Shown: positions 52,472-62,226 of the stretch, one piece after another
Layout: each line of letters starts with the position of its first letter
Numbering within the stretch: the stretch's first letter is position 1
From: Lutimonas zeaxanthinifaciens
Lineage (GTDB): Bacteria; Bacteroidota; Bacteroidia; Flavobacteriales; Flavobacteriaceae
Length of the DNA stretch: 64,000 nt
Direction of reading: 5' to 3'
Assembly: GCF_030503675.1 (NCBI RefSeq)
Contig: NZ_CP129964.1
Location: 1,364,001-1,428,000, forward strand
Program-made: the position numbers and the translations under genes
Notes under the pieces: generated by a model
Told to the model about the DNA's origin: nothing
What the model saw: the letters and a program-made list of their open reading frames with translations, nothing else
The model's database searches: none

Positions 52472-55198
52472 TCAAGAAGCCTTGATCTGGGCCTGAGCCG
52501 CAGATAAACGCGCAATTGGTACTCTAAATGGGGAACAACTCACATAATCCAGATCGGTATTATAGCAGAATTCAACAGAATTTGGTTCACCACCGTGCTC
52601 ACCACAAATACCAACTTTTAAGTTTGGTTTTGTTTTTCTACCTCTTTCTGTTCCGATTTCCACAAGCTGTCCAACACCCTCCTGATCAAGGATTTCAAAA
52701 GGATCTGATGTAAGAATTCCTTTGTCCAAATAAATTGGCAAGAATTTTCCGGCATCATCTCTTGAATAACCATAGGTCATTTGAGTAAGGTCATTTGTTC
52801 CAAACGAGAAGAAATCAGCTCGTTCAGCAATTTTATCAGCAATCAACGTTGCTCTAGGGATTTCCATCATGGTTCCTACCATGAATTCAATTGAATCATT
52901 ACGCTCATCAAATACATCCTGAGCCGTGCCTCTAATGATCTTTTCCTGCTCTAAAAATTCAGCATACGTTCCTACCAAAGGAATCATGATCTCCGGTTTA
53001 GCTTCGATACCTCTTTCTTTTAGGTTCAATGCAGCTTCGATAATGGCTCTTGTCTGCATTTCAGTAATTTCAGGGTAAGTATTACCTAATCTACAACCTC
53101 TGTGTCCAAGCATCGGGTTAAATTCACTTAGGTCAGCAACTTTATTTTTAACAGCTTGTAATGAGATATGCATATCTTCTGCCAGATCCTTTTGTGTTGC
53201 TAACTGGTGAGGGACGAATTCATGCAATGGTGGATCCAGTAACCTGATGGTAACAGGTAATCCGGCCATCGCTTCAAAAATCCCTTCAAAATCCTTTCTT
53301 TGCATTGGAAGCAGTTCTTCCAGTGCATGTTTTCTACCTTTTACGGTTTCTGCAAGGATCATTTCTCTCATCGCCCTAATTCTGTCTACCTCAAAGAACA
53401 TATGCTCTGTTCTTGTAAGACCAATTCCTTGTGCTCCAAAGTTTTTGGCTACCAATGCGTCTTTTGGTGAATCAGCATTTGTTCTTACCTTCATTTTGGA
53501 ATACTTGTCTGCCAGCTCCATGATTTCAGCGAACTCGCCGCTTAGTTCGGGTTCAACTGTAGCAACTTTCCCTTCTATAATGTTTCCTGTAGATCCGTTC
53601 AATGAGATCCAGTCACCTTCGTGATATACTTTGTCACCAACGCGTAAAGACCTTCCTTTGTAATTTATTTTTAGGGCGCCTGCTCCAGAAACACAACATT
53701 TACCCATACCTCTTGCTACTACCGCAGCGTGTGAGGTCATACCACCTCTTGCCGTTAAGATACCTTTGGCAATATTCATTCCTTCAAGGTCCTCAGGAGA
53801 GGTTTCAATTCTACAAAGGATACTGTTTTTGTATTTATTTGCTTCGTCGGCAAAGAATACAAGTTGACCTGTGGCCGCACCGGGTGAGGCGGGTAATCCC
53901 TGAGCTATTACATGAGCTCTTTTCAAGGCTCCGGTGTCAAATACAGGGTGAAGCAATTCATCAAGCTTATTTGGTTCTAACATCAATAATGCTTCTTTTT
54001 CACTGATCATTTTGCTCTTAAGCAGATCAATGGCTATTTTAACCATGGCTGCACCTGTACGCTTACCGTTTCTGGTTTGTAAGATCCAAAGTTTTCCTTC
54101 CTGAATGGTAAACTCCATATCCTGCATGTCGCGGTAATGCTTTTCAAGTTTGTCTTGATACCCGTCAAGTTCTTTAAAAATTTCAGGCATTTTTTCCTCA
54201 AGAGAAGGATAATTGGCAACTCTTTCTTCTTCATCTACTTTTGCCAGTTCGGCCCATCTTTCAGATCCAAGTTTCGTGATTTGAAGCGGAGTTCTAACAC
54301 CCGCAACCACATCTTCACCTTGTGCATCAATAAGGTATTCACCGTTGAAAACATTTTCACCTGTACCGGCGTCTCTTGTAAAACACACTCCTGTACCTGA
54401 ATTCTCACCCATATTTCCATAGACCATGGCCTGTACGTTTACCGCAGTACCCCAGTCAGCAGGATAATTATGCATTTTTCTGTAATAAACGGCTCTGTCT
54501 CCGTTCCAACTATTGAATACCGCAATCACGGCTCCCCAAAGCTGATCCCATGGATCGGTAGGGAAGTCATGTCCTGTTCTTTTTTTGACTGCATCTTTAA
54601 AATCGTAAACCAGGTCCTGAAGATCCTGAACCGTGAATTCCGTGTCAAGTTCAATATGTCTTTTATCTTTAAGATGTTCCATGATCTCTTCAAAAGGATC
54701 AATATCATCTTTAGATTCAGGTTTCATACCTAAAACCACACCACCGTACATCTGGATAAATCTTCTGTATGAATCCCAGGCAAATCGCTCATTGTTTGTT
54801 TTGGCAGCGAGACCCAGAACAACTTCATCATTTAACCCTAAGTTAAGAACGGTATCCATCATACCAGGCATAGATACCCTTGCTCCCGAACGTACTGAGA
54901 TCAATAAAGGGTTATCTTTATCGCCAAAAGTGGACCCCATGATCTCTTCAATATTTTTAATAGCTTCTTCGACCTCAGGTTTGATCATGGCTATGGTTTC
55001 TTCCTGACCATATTGATTGTACTGAGTACATACTTCCGTGGTTATGGTAAAACCTGCAGGAACCGGAATACCCAGCCAACTCATTTCGGCAAGGTTGGCA
55101 CCTTTTCCTCCTAGAAGATTTCTTAATTTACTGTTTCCGTCAGCAGTTTTGTTTCCGAATTTATAGACGTTCATTTTCAGATCTTGCGCTGTCTCCAT
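52472..55198 (-). CDS. ppdK: Pyruvate, phosphate dikinase
   Basis: A 908-residue enzyme interconverting pyruvate + ATP + Pi and PEP + AMP + PPi, used in gluconeogenesis or PPi-linked glycolysis. The ATP-grasp N-terminus has LLGGKGANLAEM, the phosphohistidine domain GGMTSHAAVVARGMG, and the C-terminal barrel has GHRGCRLG, SFGTNDLTQM and GICGEHGGEP. Length fits the family. Met 55198 or 55174 may be the start. The promoter has a -7 element with a dyad at about -42. Many long frames on the plus strand within this gene are chance. Confidence 0.96.
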   Translation of the reverse strand: METAQDLKMNVYKFGNKTADGNSKLRNLLGGKGANLAEMSWLGIPVPAGFTITTEVCTQYNQYGQEETIAMIKPEVEEAIKNIEEIMGSTFGDKDNPLLISVRSGARVSMPGMMDTVLNLGLNDEVVLGLAAKTNNERFAWDSYRRFIQMYGGVVLGMKPESKDDIDPFEEIMEHLKDKRHIELDTEFTVQDLQDLVYDFKDAVKKRTGHDFPTDPWDQLWGAVIAVFNSWNGDRAVYYRKMHNYPADWGTAVNVQAMVYGNMGENSGTGVCFTRDAGTGENVFNGEYLIDAQGEDVVAGVRTPLQITKLGSERWAELAKVDEEERVANYPSLEEKMPEIFKELDGYQDKLEKHYRDMQDMEFTIQEGKLWILQTRNGKRTGAAMVKIAIDLLKSKMISEKEALLMLEPNKLDELLHPVFDTGALKRAHVIAQGLPASPGAATGQLVFFADEANKYKNSILCRIETSPEDLEGMNIAKGILTARGGMTSHAAVVARGMGKCCVSGAGALKINYKGRSLRVGDKVYHEGDWISLNGSTGNIIEGKVATVEPELSGEFAEIMELADKYSKMKVRTNADSPKDALVAKNFGAQGIGLTRTEHMFFEVDRIRAMREMILAETVKGRKHALEELLPMQRKDFEGIFEAMAGLPVTIRLLDPPLHEFVPHQLATQKDLAEDMHISLQAVKNKVADLSEFNPMLGHRGCRLGNTYPEITEMQTRAIIEAALNLKERGIEAKPEIMIPLVGTYAEFLEQEKIIRGTAQDVFDERNDSIEFMVGTMMEIPRATLIADKIAERADFFSFGTNDLTQMTYGYSRDDAGKFLPIYLDKGILTSDPFEILDQEGVGQLVEIGTERGRKTKPNLKVGICGEHGGEPNSVEFCYNTDLDYVSCSPFRVPIARLSAAQAQIKAS

Positions 55199-55233
55199 TA
55201 TTTCTTGTTTTTGATTACTTATTAATTGAGTTA

Positions 55234-55241
55234 CAAAATTA
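55234..55241 (-). promoter_or_regulatory. Candidate -7 element for ppdK
   Basis: TAATTTTG on the minus strand fits TAnnTTTG, 35 bases before the ppdK ATG. The -33 position (55263-55261) reads AAT, not TTG, consistent with an activator-dependent promoter. Confidence 0.55.
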
Positions 55242-55263
55242 ATGATGAAATATGGCTCGAATT

Positions 55264-55277
55264 ATGACATAAGTCAT
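55264..55277. promoter_or_regulatory. Crp/Fnr-like dyad between ppdK and the YceI operon
   Basis: ATGAC-ATAA-GTCAT is a perfect 5-4-5 inverted repeat. With a ppdK transcription start near 55228, the dyad is centred near -42, the class II activator position for Crp/Fnr-family proteins. It is also about 70 bases upstream of the divergent operon's promoter-like TATCTTG (55342-55348). Confidence 0.55.
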
Positions 55278-55379
55278 GCAGATGGAAATCTGTAAGAAAT
55301 GTTACATAATTGACGGGCTTTTTATAAAAAAAATAAGGTTGTATCTTGTAGTGATAAATTGAAAACCCTGTTAATTGGA

Positions 55380-55811
55380 ATGTTTGCTAAAAAACATATT
55401 AAAATATTCTTAGTTATTCTGGCCCTTTTGGTAATGGCTTTCAGCTTTTACAGGATGTATAACAATCCAGGATTGGATGTTGATGAGGTTTCTTCCGAGG
55501 TAAAAATTTCCTGGATTGATCTGGTAAATTCTTTTGAAAAAGATGAGAAAAAGGCTTCTGAACTTTATATGGATAAAGTCATAGAAGTGACAGGGAAAAT
55601 AATTGATATTTCAGAATCAGATAAGAGTCTGGTAATTGTTTTAGGAGATCCTGATAAGGATATTTCGGTCATCTGCCAGATTCAGGATAATGAATTGGAA
55701 AGCATCCCAGAAGTTGCTGTTGGAGACGAATTGGTGATTAAAGGATATTGTACAGGATATTTAATGGATGTTATGTTAATCCGATGTAAAATTGTTAATT
55801 CTAGGTCATGA
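55380..55811 (+). CDS. OB-fold (tRNA_anti-like) membrane-anchored protein
   Basis: A 143-residue protein with one N-terminal hydrophobic segment (about residues 5-22) and an OB-fold domain (LYMDKVIEVTGKIIDI, LVIVLGDPDKDISVICQI, VAVGDELVIKGYCTGYLM) of the tRNA_anti-like class, which binds unknown ligands outside the cytoplasm. ATG 55380 is preferred to TTG 55359. It is the first gene of a four-gene set with YceI, DUF5777 and a c-type cytochrome; its end overlaps the YceI start by 4 bases. Confidence 0.85.
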   Translation: MFAKKHIKIFLVILALLVMAFSFYRMYNNPGLDVDEVSSEVKISWIDLVNSFEKDEKKASELYMDKVIEVTGKIIDISESDKSLVIVLGDPDKDISVICQIQDNELESIPEVAVGDELVIKGYCTGYLMDVMLIRCKIVNSRS

Positions 55812-56353
55812 GATTACTTTTAACTGTTTTATTCATAACGATCATGACCTCAAACCTTTTAGGTCAAAACAAATATCTTGATAAGGAAGGATATATTTCT
55901 TTTTTTTCAAAGGCTCCTGTCGAGGATATAGAATCTTATAATAATCAGGTTTTCAGCTTGATAGATATTGATTCGGGAGAGATTAATGTACAGCTTTTGG
56001 TCAAGTCTTTTTTGTTTGAAAAAGCACTTATGCGAGAGCATTTCAATGAAAACTATATGGAGTCGGACAAGTTCCCAAAAGCCCGCTTTAAAGGTAAAAT
56101 AGATAATCTCAAGGCAATGTTAGATGGCTCTGAATCTGAGGTAGTAATCAACGGTACGCTGAATATTAGAAACATTGAAAATTCGATAACTGTATATTCC
56201 AGGATTCAAAAATTAGATGATGAGATAATTTTAAAGGGAGAATTTACGGTTCTTGTTGCTGATTTTGATATTAAGATACCTATGGCCGTGATAAACAATA
56301 TTGCCAAAGAAATCAAAGTTCAGTTTCTGTTTCAACATAAACCTTATAAATGA
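55808..56353 (+). CDS. YceI-family periplasmic protein
   Basis: A 181-residue exported protein (signal peptide to about LLGQNK) with a YceI lipocalin-like domain: GYISFFSKAPVEDIES, LLVKSFLFEKALMREHFNENY and FPKARFKGKI. YceI proteins bind polyprenoid-type lipids such as ubiquinone-like molecules. It overlaps its neighbours on both sides (ATGA), so translation is coupled through the operon. Confidence 0.92.
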   Translation: MRLLLTVLFITIMTSNLLGQNKYLDKEGYISFFSKAPVEDIESYNNQVFSLIDIDSGEINVQLLVKSFLFEKALMREHFNENYMESDKFPKARFKGKIDNLKAMLDGSESEVVINGTLNIRNIENSITVYSRIQKLDDEIILKGEFTVLVADFDIKIPMAVINNIAKEIKVQFLFQHKPYK

Positions 56354-57240
56354 TGATAAAAAAGCTCTTAATTCTAATCGTTTGCTTATTACCCGTAATT
56401 ACTTTTGGTCAGGAACTGGATTCTATTATGGATAGCGAAAGCTCTGATGATACAAACCTTGTGTTTGCCACATTTAAGGGAACAAGAATATTAAACGGCC
56501 ATTCAGTGGAAACAAGAAAGAGGGGCGTACTTGAATTTCTCATTACGCATCGCTTTGGGCCGATTAATTCTGGATTTGAAGATTTTTTCGGACTTGATGA
56601 GGCTAACATAAGACTTGCCCTGGAATATGCCATTACGGACGATCTGACCTTAGGATTGGGTAGAAGTTCCTATGAAAAGACCTATGATTCATTTTTGAAA
56701 TACAGAGCCCTCTATCAAAAATCCGGAGCCAGGAACTTTCCTTTTAGCCTAACTCTGTTTGGTAGTGCTGCGGTGAAAACTTTGAATAACAACCAGCAGG
56801 ATTATAGTTTTGGCGATAAACTAACTTATGTAGGGCAGGTATTATTGGCCAGAAAGTTTACACCAAGTATTTCATTCCAAATTTCACCCACATATATTCA
56901 TTTTAACAGGGTTCCTTCCAGTATCGATCCCAACGATATGTTTGCGTTGGGATTTGGAACCCGAGTAAATGTGAGCAAAAGGGTGGCGATAAATGGAGAA
57001 TATTTTTATAATTTTAATTCTTTTAATTCTTATGAAACAAAGAATTCTTTTGCCCTAGGAGTATCAATAGGTACGGGAGGACATATTTTTCAATTGCTTG
57101 TAACTAATTCACGTCCGATGATCGAAAAAGGATTTATTGCCGAAACCACGGGAGATTTTTTTGATGGTGATATGCGTTTCGGATTTAATATTTCGAGAGC
57201 TTTTCATCTCAATAAAAAATCGAAAGTTCCTGATTATTAA
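56350..57240 (+). CDS. DUF5777 beta-barrel protein
   Basis: A 296-residue exported protein (signal peptide to about TFGQEL) with DUF5777-like blocks: FATFKGTRILNGHSVET, LEFLITHRFGPINSGFEDFFGLD and repeated antiparallel beta strands ending in NISRAFHLNKK. It is probably an outer-membrane or periplasmic barrel; function unknown. It starts within the YceI stop and is followed 38 bases later by a cytochrome gene, the usual Bacteroidota arrangement. Confidence 0.86.
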   Translation: MMIKKLLILIVCLLPVITFGQELDSIMDSESSDDTNLVFATFKGTRILNGHSVETRKRGVLEFLITHRFGPINSGFEDFFGLDEANIRLALEYAITDDLTLGLGRSSYEKTYDSFLKYRALYQKSGARNFPFSLTLFGSAAVKTLNNNQQDYSFGDKLTYVGQVLLARKFTPSISFQISPTYIHFNRVPSSIDPNDMFALGFGTRVNVSKRVAINGEYFYNFNSFNSYETKNSFALGVSIGTGGHIFQLLVTNSRPMIEKGFIAETTGDFFDGDMRFGFNISRAFHLNKKSKVPDY

Positions 57241-57278
57241 TACGACAAAAAGAAAATATTAACTAAATAAATGATATC

Positions 57279-57626
57279 ATGAAAATTTTGAAATTTTTTT
57301 TACTTCCGCTCCTAATGATTTTTATCTATTCCTGTTCTTCGGACAGTGATGATGACCCGGGAAATAATCCTCCTGTAAATGATATTACCTATACAAAAAA
57401 TGTAAAACCTATCATCGATGCCCGATGTATAAGCTGTCATTCAAATCCTCCTACCAATAACGCTCCTATGTCTTTGGTTACCTATAACAATGTGAGAAGT
57501 GCTGTGACAGGAAGGGATTTGATCGGTTCTGTGGAAAGTGGTGCAATGCCCCCATCAGGAGCTGATCTTACAAATGCCCAGATTCAAATTTTAAAAGATT
57601 GGCGGGACGGTGGATTCAAAGAATAG
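57279..57626 (+). CDS. Monoheme c-type cytochrome lipoprotein
   Basis: A 115-residue predicted lipoprotein (lipobox IFIYSCS at Cys19, acidic linker) with a single heme-binding CISCH at residues 50-54 and a candidate axial Met in ESGAMPPSGA. The fold resembles the short cytochrome c domain often found next to DUF5777 and YceI genes. It could carry electrons at the outer membrane or cell surface, but no partner oxidase or reductase is in the window. A two-way terminator follows. Confidence 0.88.
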   Translation: MKILKFFLLPLLMIFIYSCSSDSDDDPGNNPPVNDITYTKNVKPIIDARCISCHSNPPTNNAPMSLVTYNNVRSAVTGRDLIGSVESGAMPPSGADLTNAQIQILKDWRDGGFKE

Positions 57627-57657
57627 TTGAGGATTCAAAGAGTAAATAAGAGCATCA

Positions 57658-57692
57658 AAAAAAAGAGGTTGTCAGAAACAACCTCTTTTTAA
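57658..57692. terminator. Two-way terminator between the cytochrome and tolC genes
   Basis: AAAAGAGGTTGT (57661-57672), loop CAGAA, ACAACCTCTTTT (57678-57689), flanked by A and T runs. It lies between convergent genes. Confidence 0.9.
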
Positions 57693-57709
57693 AAAATTTC
57701 TTGTTCGGA

Positions 57710-59038
57710 TCAATAATTTGCTCCGATCAGTTTTCCTCCTAACTGCAACAACCTCAGTTCAGCAACTTTTGCTGTGTATTTCGCTTGATTATAACTATTG
57801 ATGGCGCTTAAAAAGTTTACCTGAGCCAGTCTGAATTCAACCGTGATGATCTGACCCAGTTTAAATTGTTCTTCACTACGTAAAAAATTCTGCCTGTTGG
57901 TTTCCACGTTCTTTTCTTCCGCATTTAAAACAAACAACGAATTCTGATAGGTTTCCCAGGCGTTAGCCACGTTTCGCTCCAAGTCTTTTTCAACAAGCTC
58001 TTTTTCAATATTACTGTTGTCAATGGCGATTTTGGCATTTTGAACCCTGGTCTTGGTTTGCCCCCCGTCAAAGATGTTCCAGGAAACGGTCAATCCACCT
58101 ACTATTCCTCTCGAGGTCTGCGAAGCAAGTAAAAACGGGTTGCTGTTATTCGATTCGGTATTAGAATCTCTCCAGTTATAAGCACCGTTGATTCCAACAT
58201 TAGGAACCCAGGAAGACTTATTGATCTTGAGATCGTAATCACTCAAAGTAACATTCTTCTCCGCCTGCAAAAGCAGGGTGTTATTTAATTTAGCCGATTG
58301 CATCATGTTGTCATAAGTAAGATCAAGGGCATAAGTTACCGTTGTATCTACCTGGAAATCGATATTTACATTCCTTCCCAGAATAACATTCAAATCTCTC
58401 TTCGCATTGGCTAGTTCTCTCTGGATATTCAGTAAATTGATACTGTCCTGGTTTACATTTACCTCTGAGTTTAAGACATCAAGCTGCGTCTTTTGTCCAT
58501 ACTGGTAGCCGTATTGTTCTCGTAAGAGCTGACTCTTCGATATGGCCAGAGATTGCTCCAGATTCGATTTGTTCTCAGTAAGAAGCGCAACATCATAATA
58601 TGCAATCAGCAGGTCGAGCAAGGTATTTTCAATAACCTGCCTTACCCTTATTTCTGAAATATTATACTGTTCCTGAAGTTTTTTATAATTATACTTTCTT
58701 CCAAAACCATCAAAGAGAAGGTAATCAATACCCACACTCGCATTAACCGAATTTGTGGTATTTTCAATATCATCCTGAACCGTACCGTTCTGAAATTCAA
58801 TTTCACTTTCATTGCTCTGATAATCAGCACCTCCATTGGCAAATACCGAAGGAAGATAACCACTGTTGTAAATGGAAGAACTATTTTTAGCCGCCTCAAG
58901 ATCATTGTTTGAAACCTTGATGTCATAGTTGTTTTCAAGAGCAATGTCCACGGCACCCTGTTTTTCCAGCAAACCTTGTGCATTCATTGAGAACCCCAGA
59001 AGCAATACCAGTAAACTTAAAACCTTATTTATTTTCAT
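57710..59038 (-). CDS. TolC-family outer-membrane efflux protein
   Basis: A 442-residue exported protein (signal peptide to about SMNAQG) of the OEP family with two tandem TolC repeats: ALENNYDIKVSNNDLEAAK near the N-terminus, long coiled-coil segments and FLRSEEQFKLGQIITVEF in the second repeat. It forms the outer-membrane channel of the tripartite pump encoded upstream. Its ATG overlaps the RND gene stop by 14 bases, giving coupled translation. It ends at the two-way terminator. Confidence 0.92.
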   Translation of the reverse strand: MKINKVLSLLVLLLGFSMNAQGLLEKQGAVDIALENNYDIKVSNNDLEAAKNSSSIYNSGYLPSVFANGGADYQSNESEIEFQNGTVQDDIENTTNSVNASVGIDYLLFDGFGRKYNYKKLQEQYNISEIRVRQVIENTLLDLLIAYYDVALLTENKSNLEQSLAISKSQLLREQYGYQYGQKTQLDVLNSEVNVNQDSINLLNIQRELANAKRDLNVILGRNVNIDFQVDTTVTYALDLTYDNMMQSAKLNNTLLLQAEKNVTLSDYDLKINKSSWVPNVGINGAYNWRDSNTESNNSNPFLLASQTSRGIVGGLTVSWNIFDGGQTKTRVQNAKIAIDNSNIEKELVEKDLERNVANAWETYQNSLFVLNAEEKNVETNRQNFLRSEEQFKLGQIITVEFRLAQVNFLSAINSYNQAKYTAKVAELRLLQLGGKLIGANY

Positions 59039-62000
59039 TTTCTTCTAATTTTAATTCTTTAACCGCTCTTGTAACTTCTTCTTTGGAAGCCATTCTTCCT
59101 GTGATCAACCATTTAATTCTAACCGTTAAACTGTTATTGATTGACAACAGCAGGGGTAACATTAATAAGGTCAAAAAAGTAGCAATCATGATCCCGTAGG
59201 AAATTGAGATAGCCATGGGCTTTAAAAACTGGGCCTGCCTGCTTTTCTCTAATAACAGAGGCATCAAACCGGCAACAGTAGTGAGGGAAGTCAAAAATAT
59301 GGCTCTAAACCTTGATTTTCCAGCTTCATACATGGCATCATTAAATTTCATTCCCTGCTTGAGATATGAATTGAATTTACCAACGAGTACCAAACCATCA
59401 TTTACCATAATTCCCACCAAGGCGATGATTCCTAACCAAGATAATATGTTGATGGAAAATCCATGGATATAGTGACCCCAAACAATACCGATCAAACTAA
59501 ATGGCACCATGATCAATAGTAATAACGGTTGGCTATAGGATCTAAAGGTAAATGCAATGACACAATAGATTAAAACCAATACGATTCCTCCAACACGAGT
59601 CGCTGAATTAATGGTTTTGGCTGCTTCCCTGTTTTGTCCTTCAAAACTAGGCTGAACGCTTGGATATTTGGCCAGAATCGAAGGAAGTACATTGTCTTTT
59701 ATATCCGCCATAACATCAGTGGCACTCTCCTTAGGATTCGCCATATCCGCGGTAATCTGGATTTCTCTTCTCCCTTCGAGGTGATTAATGGCTACATCTC
59801 CACGAGCAATGTCATAGGTTGCAATTTCTGAAAAAGGGACCTTATTTCCGGTTGGAGTCGATATCCACATATCGTCCAGATTTCGAATTGAGGATCGATC
59901 CTCTTTTTCGTAACGCACCCAGACTTTGATCTCATCCTGACCACGTTGAAAACGCTGGGCCTGAAATCCAAAGAACCCTGATCGAACCTGGTTCATAACA
60001 GATTGAAGCGTAAGTCCAAGAATATAGGCGTCATTTTTCAACTTGATTCGAACTTCTTTTATACCGGCGGGATCTGTATCTGAAACATCTTTAAGAATCG
60101 GGTTGGAAACCAAAGCACTTTTTAACTCAATTTTTGCAGCTTTGAGCTCTTCAATATTATTTCCCAACAAGGAAACAGCTACCGGACTTCCTCCAAAGTT
60201 CATTCCCGACCCAAAAGTGAGGCTTTCAGCGCCATAAATGACACCTGCTTTGTCCCTGATGGCATTGGTAATATCTCCGGAAGCAAAATCTCTATATTCT
60301 CCAGGAAGCAAATTGATGGTCAGACTCGCATTACTGGAGCCAGGACCAATCCTTTTTATAATGTTTTCTATTACCGGAGTGTTACCGGTTTGTTTTTCGG
60401 TATATTCATTACCGACCAACCAGGCAGCTTCTTCAATACTTGAAATGATCGAGTCTGTTATTCTTTCATTCGTACCCTGAGGCATTGCAAGGCTAATATC
60501 AACCCGGTCACTTGCCATATTTGGGAAAAATGAAGTTCTTACAACCCTACTTGAAATTCCTCCGATGGAAAAAATCAACATAGCGAAAGGAATTGCCAGG
60601 CCAAGGAATCTGTTTTTCAAAAAGAATTTAAGGTATGGACCATAAATCCTGTCTCGGCAAAAGACCAAAAACTGATCAGCCTTTACATTGATTTGATTGA
60701 ATATATAAAAAAGTCCGGAAGTCGGTTTTTTACGGTTCCTTACCAAAGCCTTGGAATGTGCAATGTGTGCGGGTAATATAATGAGTGCTTCAACAAGCGA
60801 AACCGCTAAGGTTAGAATTACCACTGTCGAAACTTCTTTAAAGAAATCACCAATACCTCCTTGCAAAAAGAAGAATATGGAAAAGGCCAACATCGTGGTC
60901 AGGATTGCTGACATAATAGGAGGAATTACTTCCATTGTTCCATCAATGGCAGCCTGAACAGGGGATTTTCCTTTTTCATAATGATGATAAATATTTTCAC
61001 CAATCACAATTCCGTCATCAACAAGAATACCAATCACGATAATCATCCCGAATAATGATAAAACATTTATGGTGACGCCAAGGTTTGCAGCAAAAATGAA
61101 CATTCCCAGGAAGGCAATTGGTAATCCTGCCGCAACCCAGAATGCCAATCTTACGTTTAAAAACAAGGATAGAAACAACAGTACCAGCAAAATACCAACA
61201 AAGGCATTTTCTGTTAATAAATCTGTTCTTTGCTTGAGAACAATAGATCGGTCACTCGCCACATTTAACTGCACATTATCATGTGTGGCATTAAACTTTT
61301 CAATGTAAATATTGATCGCATCCGCCGAGGCGATCATATCTTCACTGTTGGTATTATTGACTTGAATACTAATGGCAACTTCATCGTTAAAAAACAAGCG
61401 ATCCGGGTTTTCATTCCAACGATCTCTAACGGTAGCTACATCTTTAAGATAAATCACATTCCCTGATTGATCTGCCTTTACGATAAGATTGTGTAAATCC
61501 TCTCCATAATATTGTCTGTTTCTGGCTCGGATCAGATAGTCTTCGTAATCCGTTTTTATGTTTCCTCCGGAAATCAAAAGGTTTGAACCCTGAACAGCCT
61601 GTGCTACATCAGCAAAAGTCAGGTCGAAGGCCCTTAAATCAATTTCTCTTACAGCAATTTCAATTTCTTCATCAGGAAATCCAGTCAGAGATATCTGGGA
61701 AATACCCGGCATGGCTCTCAGGTCATTTTCAACGTCCCTGGCATATTTTTTTAAAGTGGTAAGGGGCAAGTCTGTTCCGCTTACTGTAAAATTGATCGTC
61801 GGGGCAATCGCTTCTACTTTGGCAATAACAGGAGGCTCCATTCCTGATGGGAATGAAGGTACCCTGTCAACGGCATTTTTTACTTCTGCAAGAACTACGT
61901 CAATATCAGAATCTACCAAAGTCTCTACACTAATACTGGCAGAATTTTCTCTGGAAACGGAGGTTACACGGTCAATCCCTACAATACCCTTTAGATTGTC

Positions 62001-62207
62001 TTCAATTTTGAGTACAACCCCTTCTTCCATTTCCTGGGGGGAGGCACCGGGATAGACCACTGAGATATTGATAAAACGAGAATCAGTCAATGGGAAAAAT
62101 GACGATTTCATTGAAAATATTCCCAGGATACCAAAGAAAATTACGGCAATGATTATGACATTCACCGCGACATGATACTTTATAAAATAAGAAATAACTT
62201 TTTTCAT
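59025..62207 (-). CDS. RND-family efflux pump (AcrB/HAE-like)
   Basis: A 1060-residue inner-membrane pump with the 1+5+1+5 helix pattern and two large periplasmic loops. The proton-relay pair Asp397/Asp398 lies in GILVDDGIVIGENI, and the other family blocks GASPQEMEEGVVLKIED and LLDVPPFLIS-like ends fit the class. Relatives in Bacteroidota are annotated as multidrug or solvent efflux pumps; the substrate here is unknown. It lies 19 bases after the adaptor gene and overlaps tolC. Confidence 0.94.
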   Translation of the reverse strand: MKKVISYFIKYHVAVNVIIIAVIFFGILGIFSMKSSFFPLTDSRFINISVVYPGASPQEMEEGVVLKIEDNLKGIVGIDRVTSVSRENSASISVETLVDSDIDVVLAEVKNAVDRVPSFPSGMEPPVIAKVEAIAPTINFTVSGTDLPLTTLKKYARDVENDLRAMPGISQISLTGFPDEEIEIAVREIDLRAFDLTFADVAQAVQGSNLLISGGNIKTDYEDYLIRARNRQYYGEDLHNLIVKADQSGNVIYLKDVATVRDRWNENPDRLFFNDEVAISIQVNNTNSEDMIASADAINIYIEKFNATHDNVQLNVASDRSIVLKQRTDLLTENAFVGILLVLLFLSLFLNVRLAFWVAAGLPIAFLGMFIFAANLGVTINVLSLFGMIIVIGILVDDGIVIGENIYHHYEKGKSPVQAAIDGTMEVIPPIMSAILTTMLAFSIFFFLQGGIGDFFKEVSTVVILTLAVSLVEALIILPAHIAHSKALVRNRKKPTSGLFYIFNQINVKADQFLVFCRDRIYGPYLKFFLKNRFLGLAIPFAMLIFSIGGISSRVVRTSFFPNMASDRVDISLAMPQGTNERITDSIISSIEEAAWLVGNEYTEKQTGNTPVIENIIKRIGPGSSNASLTINLLPGEYRDFASGDITNAIRDKAGVIYGAESLTFGSGMNFGGSPVAVSLLGNNIEELKAAKIELKSALVSNPILKDVSDTDPAGIKEVRIKLKNDAYILGLTLQSVMNQVRSGFFGFQAQRFQRGQDEIKVWVRYEKEDRSSIRNLDDMWISTPTGNKVPFSEIATYDIARGDVAINHLEGRREIQITADMANPKESATDVMADIKDNVLPSILAKYPSVQPSFEGQNREAAKTINSATRVGGIVLVLIYCVIAFTFRSYSQPLLLLIMVPFSLIGIVWGHYIHGFSINILSWLGIIALVGIMVNDGLVLVGKFNSYLKQGMKFNDAMYEAGKSRFRAIFLTSLTTVAGLMPLLLEKSRQAQFLKPMAISISYGIMIATFLTLLMLPLLLSINNSLTVRIKWLITGRMASKEEVTRAVKELKLEENENK

Positions 62208-62226
62208 GATCTAAAAAGGAGCTTAA

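Noticed and set aside
53602-54006. 134-codon plus-strand frame and others inside ppdK
   Set aside because: They lie within the 908-residue ppdK gene on the other strand; composition is that of an antisense shadow.
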